A DNA stretch of 6,497 bases, from NCBI GenBank assembly GCA_947457745.1, contig CANGWT010000100.1:1-6497 (forward strand). The letters run 5' to 3'. Source of the stretch: Burkholderiaceae bacterium. Its GTDB lineage: Bacteria > Pseudomonadota > Gammaproteobacteria > Burkholderiales > Burkholderiaceae. A program made the translations under genes and the position numbers. The notes beneath the pieces were generated by a model that was not told where the DNA came from, made no database searches, and saw only the letters and a program-made list of their open reading frames with translations. Positions 1 through 6,497 of this stretch are shown here, one piece after another (position 1 is the stretch's first letter; every line of letters begins with the position of its first letter).

Positions 1-38
1 AAGGCATGCCTGAAGCCCTGAAGCAATTTAATTTTTGA
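1..38 (+). CDS. mraZ: MraZ, C-terminal end only (partial, cut by left edge)
   Basis: The reading frame starting at base 3 gives GMPEALKQFNF followed by TGA at 36-38. This resembles the C-terminal tail of proteobacterial MraZ, which usually ends in a short P-E-x-L-K type segment. MraZ is a DNA-binding transcriptional regulator with AbrB-like folds that binds repeats upstream of the dcw operon and controls it. Its normal position is directly before rsmH, which is exactly where this fragment lies, 12 bases upstream. Only 11 residues are visible, so the call rests mainly on position plus a short plausible tail. The MraZ operator repeats would lie upstream of this window and cannot be assessed. 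Confidence 0.75.
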   Translation, partial: GMPEALKQFNF

Positions 39-50
39 TGACAGGGTGCC

Positions 51-1001
51 ATGAACATAACTCATCGCCCAGTATTACTGGCCGAGGCGGTGACGGCGCT
101 GGTCAGCGGACCACTCATCATCTCCCCCAAAGCCTCAAAAAATCTACTCTTGATCGATGGAACTTTTGGGCGCGGTGGTCATACTCAAGCCTTATTAAAG
201 CAACTACCTGTAAATGCGCGCATGATTTCTTTCGACAAGGATTTGGATGCGATCGCAGTAGCGGAAAAAATCAACGACCCCCGTTTACGAATCGTGCACG
301 ACAGTTTTGCGCAGATGGATCAATACGCGGAGCCAGAATCTGTCGATGGTATTTTGTTGGATCTCGGAATCAGCTCTCCACAAGTAGACGAAGCGCATCG
401 TGGATTTTCCTTTCGCAAAGATGGTCCGCTCGATATGCGTATGAACACGAATCATGGCTTAACAGCGGCGCAGTGGTTGGAGCAAGCAGCACAAGAGGAT
501 ATCACCCGCGTGATTAAGACTTATGGTGAGGAGCGTTTTGCATTTCAGATTGCTAAAGCCATTGTGGCTAAGCGAGAAGAAGGCTTATCTCCAAAAACAA
601 CCTTGCAACTAGCAGGTCTGGTAGCCAGCGTGGTTCGTACACGAGAAGTTGGTCAAGATCCTGCGACTCGAACATTCCAAGCACTCCGTATTTTTATTAA
701 TCGTGAGTTAGAGGATTTGGAGCTCGGATTAAAAGCAGCGCTCAATTTATTAAAGCCAGGCGCGCGCTTAGTAGTGATTAGCTTTCATTCTCTCGAAGAT
801 CGGATTGTGAAGCAGTTCCTGCAGTCGCATGCCAAAGTTAAAGTACCACGAGGCCTACCTGTTCGCGATAGAGATTTACCGCAAAGTGCCTTAGAAATCG
901 TTGGACGTATTAAGCCAAGTGATGAGGAGGTGCGAGAGAATCCTCGTGCTCGTTCCGCCATCATGCGTGTCGCTGAAAAACGCGCAGGAGTGCCAGCTTG
1001 A
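51..1001 (+). CDS. rsmH: 16S rRNA (cytosine(1402)-N(4))-methyltransferase RsmH (MraW)
   Basis: RsmH is a SAM-dependent methyltransferase that N4-methylates C1402 of 16S rRNA in the small-subunit decoding centre. The 316-residue length is normal for the family. Visible landmarks are HRPVLL near the N-terminus (5-10), the SAM-binding motif DGTFGRGGH (36-44), the acidic DKD pair after the next strand (62-64), DGILLDLGISSPQVD (99-113), RGFSFRKDGPLDMRM (117-131), DPATRTFQALRIFIN (203-217), SFHSLEDR (244-251) and NPRARSA (297-303). The start at 51 is forced: an in-frame TGA lies at 39-41 and no other start codon falls between. The ribosome binding site is weak, with AGGG at 43-46 only four bases before ATG, so coupling to mraZ translation is likely. 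Between VLLAEAV and the SAM motif there are about nine more residues than I recall in E. coli RsmH. The stop overlaps the ftsL start. Confidence 0.97.
   Translation: MNITHRPVLLAEAVTALVSGPLIISPKASKNLLLIDGTFGRGGHTQALLKQLPVNARMISFDKDLDAIAVAEKINDPRLRIVHDSFAQMDQYAEPESVDGILLDLGISSPQVDEAHRGFSFRKDGPLDMRMNTNHGLTAAQWLEQAAQEDITRVIKTYGEERFAFQIAKAIVAKREEGLSPKTTLQLAGLVASVVRTREVGQDPATRTFQALRIFINRELEDLELGLKAALNLLKPGARLVVISFHSLEDRIVKQFLQSHAKVKVPRGLPVRDRDLPQSALEIVGRIKPSDEEVRENPRARSAIMRVAEKRAGVPA
986..990 (+). promoter_or_regulatory. Ribosome binding site of ftsL, supports a TTG start
   Basis: AGGAG lies inside the last codons of rsmH, seven bases before the TTG at 998-1000. That spacing is optimal. It is the main reason for choosing the non-ATG start for ftsL, since the reading frame has no ATG near its beginning. 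Confidence 0.75.
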
Positions 1002-1264
1002 ATCGCGCTACACTTACCTTGCTGGTATTGCTATTAGTTTGCGCACTATCTTTGGTGGCAGCGCAGCAGCGTGCCCGTAAACTATTTATTTCATTAGATC
1101 GCGCACAAATCGAGGAGCGCAAACTTAATCAGGACTGGTTACGCTTGGAGTATGAGCAGCGTAATCTATCGAAGTCCGCACGAATTCGCGACGTAGCTCG
1201 CAATCAGTTGCACATGGCCCCCATATCTCCAGAGCGTACTTTGTACCTAAAGGAGGCTAGATGA
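998..1264 (+). CDS. ftsL: Cell division protein FtsL
   Basis: FtsL is a small bitopic inner-membrane protein that joins FtsB and FtsQ in the divisome and helps activate the FtsW-FtsI septal synthase. The 88-residue product has the expected architecture: a very short cytoplasmic N-terminus, one hydrophobic segment at about residues 5-22 (LTLLVLLLVCALSLVAA), then a charged periplasmic helix at about 23-65 with heptad-like hydrophobics typical of its coiled coil. The C-terminal segment VARNQLHMAPISPERTLYL (about 66-84) matches the conserved end of the family. FtsL diverges strongly in sequence, so position between rsmH and ftsI is part of the evidence. Translation most likely starts at TTG 998, read as Met, behind a good AGGAG site. 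The start overlaps the rsmH stop in TTGA, and its own stop overlaps the ftsI start in ATGA. Confidence 0.93.
   Translation: MNRATLTLLVLLLVCALSLVAAQQRARKLFISLDRAQIEERKLNQDWLRLEYEQRNLSKSARIRDVARNQLHMAPISPERTLYLKEAR
1250..1256 (+). promoter_or_regulatory. Strong ribosome binding site of ftsI
   Basis: AAGGAGG is a near-complete anti-16S match and ends four bases before the ATG at 1261. It lies within the last codons of ftsL. It is one of the two strongest Shine-Dalgarno sites seen in the window and fixes the ftsI start. Confidence 0.75.
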
Positions 1265-3033
1265 GGACTGTAGGTTATTCAACTACACCCAATTTAGTAT
1301 TGCGTCTGCCAATGTGGCGGTCACGCCTGATGCTGTTCATGTTGTTCTTCGTGTTTATGTTGTTGCTAATCCGCGCTTTTTGGATTCAGGGTCCAGGAAA
1401 TGCTTTTTATGAAGCCAAAGGTGTACGCGGTACACAGCGCGAATTAGAGCTGCCCGCTTCCCGTGGAAAGATATTGGATCGTAATGGCCAAGTGATAGCT
1501 ACGAGCTTAGAGGCAAAGTCAGTGATCGCTTATAACGACACTGTGCCCGATGATTTAGCTCCAGATAAGGTTCAGAAGTTAGCGAAACTATTGCAGCTAA
1601 GTGAATCTGAATTGCGTAAAAAGTTAAAAGAAGATCGTAAGCAGATTTTCTTGAAGCGCCAAGTAGATCCAGTAGTAGCGCAACAGATTAAGCAATTGGA
1701 AATTCCGGGGATTGGCTTGAATAATGAATATCGTCGCTTTTACCCAGAGGGTGAAGCGATGGCACACGTTGTTGGCTTTACAAACGTGGAAGATCGTGGC
1801 CAAGAGGGTATGGAACTTTCTCGAGAAAAAGAATTGGCAGGGCATCCAGGCGCACGTCGAGTTGTTGTTGATCGCCTCGGGCGTGTTGTTGAAGACGTTG
1901 CAATTTTGCAGTTACCGCAGAATGGTAAGGATTTACAACTTTCAATTGACAGTAAGATCCAGTTTCTGGCTTATAACGCTGTTAAAAATGCAGTTGAGCA
2001 GCACCGTGCGAGTGCTGGTGGTGCCGTCGTTTTGGATACGCAGACCGGTGAAATTCTGGCTTTAGCAAATTACCCAAGTTATAACCCAAACGATCGTAAG
2101 AGGCTAACAGGTGAGCAGTTACGTAATCGCGTCTTAACTGACACCTTTGAGCCTGGCTCAACAATAAAACCGTTAACCGTAGCGATTGCTTTGGAGAAGG
2201 GTGTCATTACTCCTAATACCAATATGGTGATTGGTGCTAAATACTTGGTGGGTCCCAAACCTATTACAGACACACATCCTTACAGCAACTTAACCATTTC
2301 TCAAATTATTCAAAAATCTAGCAATATTGGTACAGCCAAAATTGCGATGAATAATTTATCTGCCGAAGAGATGTGGAATTTTTATACATCTGTTGGTTTA
2401 GGTCAGGCACCGAAGATTGGCTTCCCTGGTGCCGTAGCTGGTACCGTCCATCCTTATAAAAAATGGGTACCAACAGATCAGGCGCGAATTGCATTTGGTT
2501 ATGGCATTTCAGCTTCACTCTTCCAGGTTGCTCGCGCCTACACGATCTTTGCGCGTGATGGCGAGTTGGTGCCCCTCACGATTGAACGTAGCCCAGAATT
2601 TAAGCCTGGTACTCATATTATTTCCGCCAAGACAGCCATTGAGATGCGCAGCATGATGGAGTCAGTAACTGAGCCTGGAGGTACTGCCATTAAAGCGCAA
2701 GCTGAGGGTTATCGAGTTGGCGGAAAAACAGGTACAGCACATAAATTAGTAGGTAAGGGCTATGGCAATAAATATCGTTCTTACTTTGCAGGTCTAGCGC
2801 CGATTAGCGCCCCCCGCATTGTGGTTGCCGTAATGATTGATGAGCCGACTGGCGGCAGTCATTATGGTGGTGATGTTGCTGCACCAGTCTTCTCCACTAT
2901 TGTGAGTGAGACCCTGCGTACCTTGAATGTATTGCCAGATAGCAATATTAAGCAGATGACTCTGCAGGATAAAAATCCTACAGAAATTCAGATTGCAGCA
3001 GTCAAAACAAATGCAGCGGTTTTAAAAAGATGA
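1261..3033 (+). CDS. ftsI: Septal peptidoglycan D,D-transpeptidase FtsI (PBP3)
   Basis: FtsI is the class B penicillin-binding protein that crosslinks septal peptidoglycan with FtsW; it is anchored in the inner membrane with its catalytic domain in the periplasm. The 590-residue length is close to E. coli FtsI (588). In order there is a short basic cytoplasmic tail (1-20), one membrane anchor (about 21-43), and the non-catalytic pedestal domain. The pedestal starts at ASRGKILDRNGQVIA (66-80) and includes RRFYPEGEAMAHVVGF (158-173). The transpeptidase domain follows, from about 225. Its three active-site motifs are intact: SxxK as STIK (300-303, nucleophile Ser300), SxN as SSN (353-355) and KTG in GGKTGTAH (487-494). 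Beta-lactams would acylate Ser300. ATG 1261 is preceded by a strong AAGGAGG. The gene overlaps ftsL by 4 bases and murE by 4 bases. Nothing suggests truncation or transfer. Confidence 0.98.
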   Translation: MRTVGYSTTPNLVLRLPMWRSRLMLFMLFFVFMLLLIRAFWIQGPGNAFYEAKGVRGTQRELELPASRGKILDRNGQVIATSLEAKSVIAYNDTVPDDLAPDKVQKLAKLLQLSESELRKKLKEDRKQIFLKRQVDPVVAQQIKQLEIPGIGLNNEYRRFYPEGEAMAHVVGFTNVEDRGQEGMELSREKELAGHPGARRVVVDRLGRVVEDVAILQLPQNGKDLQLSIDSKIQFLAYNAVKNAVEQHRASAGGAVVLDTQTGEILALANYPSYNPNDRKRLTGEQLRNRVLTDTFEPGSTIKPLTVAIALEKGVITPNTNMVIGAKYLVGPKPITDTHPYSNLTISQIIQKSSNIGTAKIAMNNLSAEEMWNFYTSVGLGQAPKIGFPGAVAGTVHPYKKWVPTDQARIAFGYGISASLFQVARAYTIFARDGELVPLTIERSPEFKPGTHIISAKTAIEMRSMMESVTEPGGTAIKAQAEGYRVGGKTGTAHKLVGKGYGNKYRSYFAGLAPISAPRIVVAVMIDEPTGGSHYGGDVAAPVFSTIVSETLRTLNVLPDSNIKQMTLQDKNPTEIQIAAVKTNAAVLKR

Positions 3034-4583
3034 TGGCAATGGTCAATATTGAACCCCATCTCCTGATCTCACATTTACGTGATCTCACATCTGCTGATGC
3101 AAAAGTAACTGCGGATAGCCGTCAAGTTGAATCTGGTGATATTTTCTTTGCATACCCAGTTGGCCATGGCAATGCCTTGCGAGATGGTCGTGATTACATT
3201 GCAGCCGCCTTAGCAAATGGTGCAGCAGCAGTTGTATTTGATCCCGCAGATGGAGTTGCTAACGAATACTTAGACCGCTCTGAATGCTTTGCTGTTGATA
3301 ATTTATCCAGCTTAGCCGGAGAACTCTGTGCCGAGTGGTATGGCTACCCAAGTAAAAATCTCAATGTCATCGGCGTCACAGGCACTAATGGAAAAACCAG
3401 TATTACTCAGTGGCTGGCGCAGGCTATGGATGAACCCAATCATCGAACTGCAGTATTGGGCACATTGGGTACCGGGTTCCCAAGTGCATTAATTCAGACT
3501 GGTTACACCACGCCGGATGCACCACAATTGCAAACCCAATTGAAAGAATTGCTTGATGCAGGTGCTCAGCATCTAGCTATAGAGATTTCTTCTCATGCAT
3601 TGGATCAAGATCGTGTCGGAGGCTTGGATGTACATAGCGCGGTGTTTACCAATTTGACTCAAGATCATTTGGATTATCACGTTACGATGGGTGAGTACGC
3701 CGAGGCGAAAGCAAAACTGTTTCAGCTGCCCGAACTTGAAAATACCATCATTAATTTTGATGATGCATTCGGGCGAGAATTAGCGATAAAACTCCTCGCT
3801 AGCGACGGTCCTCAAGTATGGGGCTACGCATTAAGCAGCAATACATTTAATGGATTTGAAAAATTTGGTGATCGTCTGAAGCGTTGCTATGCAGAAAACA
3901 CTTTATTTACAAATGCTGGTTATGAATCTCAATTTAATTGCGATGCCATAGGCTCAAGCGCTGTGCAGCTTGCGGTATTGGGTGAATTTAATTTAAGCAA
4001 TTGCCTTGCTGTTTGGACGGTCCTTTTGGCGCAAGGCTTAAGTCCAAGTGTGGCCTCTAAGCGCATGAGCAAGCTGAGGTCTGTTCCAGGTCGCATGGAA
4101 CTGATTCACTTGAATAAAACGCAAAGAACTGATGGTCCAATGATTGTGGTGGATTATGCACACACACCAGATGCCCTCACGCAAGCATTGAATGCATTGC
4201 GCCCCATTGCAAATAAACGCGATGGAAAGGTCTGGTGTGTCTTTGGTTGCGGCGGTGATCGAGACTCAGGTAAGCGCCCCAAAATGGGTCGTGTGGCACA
4301 AGAGTGTGCTGATTATATTGTGATTACAAGTGATAACCCAAGATCTGAAGACCCAGCATCCATTATTGCCATGATTCAATCTGGTATGTCAGGTGATTTG
4401 GGAAATGTTCAAGCTTTGCCTGATAGAGCAGCTGCCATTATGGCTGCGGTACGGCATGCCGATATCAAGGATATTGTCTTGGTAGCGGGTAAAGGGCATG
4501 AGTCTACTCAAGAAATCAATGGTAAGAAATTTGATTTTTCCGATCAAGAACACATTCGTTTGGCGGCAGGGGGTAGCGTATGA
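3030..4583 (+). CDS. murE: UDP-N-acetylmuramoyl-L-alanyl-D-glutamate--2,6-diaminopimelate ligase MurE
   Basis: MurE is a cytoplasmic ATP-dependent ligase that adds the third stem-peptide residue to UDP-MurNAc-L-Ala-D-Glu. Domain 1, which binds the uridine nucleotide, contains ADSRQVESGDIFFA (28-41). The central ATPase domain has the P-loop GVTGTNGKTS (115-124), TTPDA (160-164), EISSHALDQDRV (185-196) and TNLTQDHLDYH (207-217). Lys227 in EAKAK is the likely carbamylated lysine by alignment with E. coli Lys224. The C-terminal domain has DYAHTPD (375-381), GCGGDRD (406-412), GKRPKMG (414-420) and the DNPR motif (435-438), which in this family marks meso-diaminopimelate rather than lysine specificity. 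VAGKGHE (485-491) is also conserved. At 517 residues it is slightly longer than E. coli MurE (495). Three in-frame ATGs (3030, 3033, 3039) are possible starts and none has a clear Shine-Dalgarno, so coupling to ftsI is likely. Confidence 0.97.
   Translation: MMAMVNIEPHLLISHLRDLTSADAKVTADSRQVESGDIFFAYPVGHGNALRDGRDYIAAALANGAAAVVFDPADGVANEYLDRSECFAVDNLSSLAGELCAEWYGYPSKNLNVIGVTGTNGKTSITQWLAQAMDEPNHRTAVLGTLGTGFPSALIQTGYTTPDAPQLQTQLKELLDAGAQHLAIEISSHALDQDRVGGLDVHSAVFTNLTQDHLDYHVTMGEYAEAKAKLFQLPELENTIINFDDAFGRELAIKLLASDGPQVWGYALSSNTFNGFEKFGDRLKRCYAENTLFTNAGYESQFNCDAIGSSAVQLAVLGEFNLSNCLAVWTVLLAQGLSPSVASKRMSKLRSVPGRMELIHLNKTQRTDGPMIVVDYAHTPDALTQALNALRPIANKRDGKVWCVFGCGGDRDSGKRPKMGRVAQECADYIVITSDNPRSEDPASIIAMIQSGMSGDLGNVQALPDRAAAIMAAVRHADIKDIVLVAGKGHESTQEINGKKFDFSDQEHIRLAAGGSV
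4568..4573 (+). promoter_or_regulatory. Ribosome binding site of murF
   Basis: The purine run AGGGGG lies six bases before the ATG at 4580, inside the last codons of murE. It favours the upstream ATG at 4580 over the second in-frame ATG at 4592 and implies murF can recruit ribosomes directly as well as by coupling to murE. Confidence 0.55.
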
Positions 4584-6028
4584 GTACGCCTATGACCACT
4601 CTTGCTCAAGTTCATGCCATGTTGCCAGGCAGTCAGCTGATTCACGCTGATAACGAATCTGCGAGAGAGAACACTATTTCTCGTATTGGTAGTGATAGTC
4701 GTCAAATTCAGTCTGGTGAATTATTTATTGCCATATCAGGCGAACGTTTTGATGCGCATAATTTTTTGGATGATGTCGCTAAGGCAGGCGCAAGTTCAGC
4801 ACTCATTAGTCAAAAAGAAAAGTGCCCTACAAACTTAGCTGCAGTATGTGTCAAGGATGTTAAGCAAGGTTTAGGTGAGTTAGCAAAAGCATGGCGTGCA
4901 CAGTTTTCTATCCCAGTAGCTTTAGTAACTGGATCAAATGGTAAGACCACTGTAAAAGAGATGATTGCCTCCATCTTCAAGGTGGCTGTTGGCGAAGAAT
5001 GTACCTTAGTAACTAATGGCAACTTCAATAACGATATTGGCCTACCTTTAACCTTGCTACGTATGCGTTCAACAGATCGCTTGGCAGTGATTGAGTTGGG
5101 AATGAATCATCCTGGTGAGACGGCAGAGTTAGCGCTTATTGCTCAAGCCAATATTGTTCTGATTAACAATGCGCAGCGTGAGCATCAAGAATTTATGGCA
5201 ACCGTAGAAGCTGTTGCAAAGGAGCATGCAGCAGCCTTGAGTTCACTCCCTGCCGATGGTATCGCTGTATTTCCAGCGGATTCTGAATTTTCTGATCTTT
5301 GGTATCAAGCTGCTGCAGGACGCAAGGTAATTGATTTTGCTTTATCTACTCACTCTGCGTTAGCCATAGCCTCCGTTTCAGGCAAGTTATTGACCAGTGG
5401 AAAAATAGAGATTGCAACTGAACTCGGCAAGATTGAGGTCCAGCTCAATACCTTGGGGAATCATAATGTGCGCAATGCCTTAGCAGCTAGCGCAGTTGCT
5501 TTAGGTGCTGGTTTAAGTTTGGAGCAAATTCAGGCAGGCCTGGAATCTTTTGTCCCAGTAAATGGACGCATGCAATCAAAACCTTTAAATGCAGGTCGTA
5601 CTTTGATTGATGATAGCTACAACGCCAACCCCGATTCTGTGAGAGCTGCTATTGATGCACTTAAACAGTCTGGAAGTATTTCTTGGATGGTATTGGGTGA
5701 TATGGGTGAAGTAGGCGATCAAGGCCCAGCATTTCATAAGGAAGTTGGCGCCTATGCTGCTGAGCAGGGTGTTAGTAAGTTGTTTGCACTTGGAGAGCAG
5801 TGCAAATTTGCGGTGCAGGGGTTTAACGAATCAGAGAAATTTTCGCTCACTAGTAGAGCTACTCACTTCGCCACATTGGACCAGTTGATTGAAGAGCTCA
5901 ATGTAGCACTAGCAGATCAAGAGTTAAGCAAGCAGCTACATTTAGCGATTTTGGTTAAGGGATCTCGTTTTATGCGTATGGAGCGTGTAGTGCAGGCCTT
6001 ATTAGAGGAGGCTAAAACATGCTCTTAA
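4580..6028 (+). CDS. murF: UDP-N-acetylmuramoyl-tripeptide--D-alanyl-D-alanine ligase MurF
   Basis: MurF is the cytoplasmic ATP-dependent ligase that adds D-Ala-D-Ala to UDP-MurNAc-tripeptide, making the pentapeptide that MraY uses. The 482-residue length is slightly longer than the E. coli enzyme. The N-terminal substrate-binding domain contains SDSRQIQSGELFIAISGERFD (38-58), clearly paralogous to the MurE N-terminus. The ATPase domain has the P-loop TGSNGKTTVKEM (117-128), TNGNFNNDIGLPLTLL (145-160), ELGMNHPGE (172-180) and NNAQREHQEF (196-205). The C-terminal domain has GNHNVRNALAA (293-303), IDDSYNANPDS (343-353), LGDMGEVG (372-379) and VKGSRFMRME (459-468). The NNAQREHQEF segment differs from the N-x-x-x-AH-L-E-x-F form common in other phyla and appears to be a betaproteobacterial variant. 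The start overlaps the murE stop in ATGA, and the end overlaps mraY by 10 bases. Confidence 0.97.
   Translation: MSTPMTTLAQVHAMLPGSQLIHADNESARENTISRIGSDSRQIQSGELFIAISGERFDAHNFLDDVAKAGASSALISQKEKCPTNLAAVCVKDVKQGLGELAKAWRAQFSIPVALVTGSNGKTTVKEMIASIFKVAVGEECTLVTNGNFNNDIGLPLTLLRMRSTDRLAVIELGMNHPGETAELALIAQANIVLINNAQREHQEFMATVEAVAKEHAAALSSLPADGIAVFPADSEFSDLWYQAAAGRKVIDFALSTHSALAIASVSGKLLTSGKIEIATELGKIEVQLNTLGNHNVRNALAASAVALGAGLSLEQIQAGLESFVPVNGRMQSKPLNAGRTLIDDSYNANPDSVRAAIDALKQSGSISWMVLGDMGEVGDQGPAFHKEVGAYAAEQGVSKLFALGEQCKFAVQGFNESEKFSLTSRATHFATLDQLIEELNVALADQELSKQLHLAILVKGSRFMRMERVVQALLEEAKTCS
6007..6011 (+). promoter_or_regulatory. Ribosome binding site of mraY
   Basis: GGAGG, within the longer run AGAGGAGG (6004-6011), sits seven bases before the ATG at 6019 and inside the final codons of murF. 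It supports starting mraY at 6019 even though this overlaps murF by 10 bases. Confidence 0.75.
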
Positions 6029-6497
6029 TTTTGGCGCAATGGTTGCAAGATGATTTTGGATTTTTCCGAGTTTTTAGCTACATCACGTTTAGAGCAGTGA
6101 TGGCAACATTAACTGCTTTGCTAATAGGTTTGGCTGCTGGTCCATGGGTTATTCGGAAGTTGACTGCATTGAAGATGGGTCAAGCGGTTCGTACAGATGG
6201 CCCACAAACCCATTTAGTGAAATCAGGCACCCCTACGATGGGTGGTGTATTGATTCTGTTGGGTATTTTTATCTCCTGCATGCTGTGGGCTGATCTGAGC
6301 AATCGTTTTATCTGGATCGTGATGATTGTGACTTTTGGATTTGGCTTGGTTGGTTGGGTTGATGATTACCGCAAAGTAGCACATAAAGATCCCAAGGGAA
6401 TGGCCTCTAGAGAAAAATTCTTTTGGCAAACTTTGATTGGCTTATTTGCTGCTATTTATTTGGCTTTTTCTGTATCTGAAGTGAATAACCTCAAAGT
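6019..6497 (+). CDS. mraY: Phospho-N-acetylmuramoyl-pentapeptide-transferase MraY (partial, cut by right edge)
   Basis: MraY is a polytopic inner-membrane enzyme that transfers phospho-MurNAc-pentapeptide from UDP to undecaprenyl phosphate, forming lipid I. The open frame runs from ATG 6019 to the window end, giving 159 codons of a family of about 360-390 residues. The start MLLILAQWLQDDFGFFRVF is typical, and LQ-x(6)-F-x-VF is shared with other proteobacterial MraY. Further landmarks are a first membrane helix at about 21-45, QAVRTDGPQTHLVKSGTPT (55-73) leading into MGG (74-76), a second helix at about 76-92, a third at about 96-114, then the catalytic aspartates in GWVDDYRKV (112-120, Asp115-Asp116), which fall at the same numbers as in E. 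coli. DPKGMASREKFFWQ (124-137) corresponds to the conserved cytoplasmic loop, followed by a fourth helix. The start is set by a strong GGAGG site. Confidence 0.97.
   Translation, partial: MLLILAQWLQDDFGFFRVFSYITFRAVMATLTALLIGLAAGPWVIRKLTALKMGQAVRTDGPQTHLVKSGTPTMGGVLILLGIFISCMLWADLSNRFIWIVMIVTFGFGLVGWVDDYRKVAHKDPKGMASREKFFWQTLIGLFAAIYLAFSVSEVNNLK

Noticed and set aside
39..50. The only intergenic gap, considered for a promoter or terminator
   Set aside because: Twelve bases are too few for a promoter or hairpin terminator; it only holds the weak rsmH ribosome binding site.
35..517. 160-codon open frame overlapping the start of rsmH in another frame
   Set aside because: It lies inside a clear rsmH coding sequence, its protein has low-complexity, cysteine- and tryptophan-rich character typical of an off-frame translation, and no family is recognisable.
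1724..2065. 113-codon + strand open frame inside ftsI
   Set aside because: Off-frame reading of the FtsI pedestal and early transpeptidase region; no ribosome binding site or recognisable motif.
1624..2518. Several minus-strand open frames of 60-73 codons opposite ftsI
   Set aside because: They are antisense shadows of a strongly conserved gene, short, without recognisable domains or start signals.
3064..3090. Direct repeat of TGATCTCACAT (3064-3074 and 3080-3090) near the murE start
   Set aside because: Two copies 16 bases apart, read in different frames within coding sequence, with no further copies seen. Most likely chance, although a regulatory site cannot be fully excluded.
4676..4742. 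Similarity between MurF residues 38-58 and MurE residues 28-41 as a possible duplication
   Set aside because: This is the known ancient paralogy of Mur ligase N-terminal domains, not a recent duplication.
4810..5028. Minus-strand open frame of 72 codons opposite murF
   Set aside because: Antisense to the MurF P-loop region; the sense strand is fully explained by conserved protein motifs.
6223..6429. Minus-strand open frame of 68 codons at the right end
   Set aside because: It is the complement of mraY, whose conserved GTPTMGG and VDDYRKV motifs are read on the + strand. The His/Asn/Gln-rich translation is typical of antisense to a membrane protein.

Overview
The window is a section of a bacterial dcw (division and cell wall) cluster. 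All genes are on the + strand and it is almost entirely coding. The order is mraZ (last codons only), rsmH/mraW, ftsL, ftsI, murE, murF, mraY (first 159 codons only), which is the classical order in Proteobacteria. The protein sequences look betaproteobacterial. The evidence is the MurF sequence NNAQREHQEF where enterobacteria differ, the MraY segment around VDDYRKV, and the general style of FtsI and RsmH. The moderate, roughly mid-40s GC composition and family resemblance suggest a Burkholderiaceae member such as Polynucleobacter. That genus call is an inference from memory, not a search result.

Layout: 1-38 is the 3' end of mraZ. A 12-base gap follows, then rsmH (51-1001, 16S rRNA m4C1402 methyltransferase). 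Next come ftsL (998-1264, TTG start), ftsI (1261-3033, septal transpeptidase PBP3), murE (3030-4583, meso-diaminopimelate-adding ligase), murF (4580-6028, D-Ala-D-Ala-adding ligase) and mraY (6019 to beyond the right edge, lipid I synthase). From rsmH onward every junction is an overlap: four of 4 bases and one of 10 bases. No terminator, promoter-sized gap, RNA gene, mobile element or repeat array is visible, so the block reads as part of one polycistronic, translationally coupled operon.

The genes act together. MurE and MurF finish UDP-MurNAc-pentapeptide in the cytoplasm, and MraY transfers it to undecaprenyl phosphate at the inner membrane. FtsL belongs to the divisome module that activates the septal synthase, and FtsI crosslinks the new septal wall. 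RsmH modifies the ribosomal decoding centre and is a conserved passenger of the cluster.

I looked for an undescribed system on both strands and found none. This is an ordinary core-genome region, and the findings listed are modest points about start codons, gene overlaps and lineage-specific protein segments.
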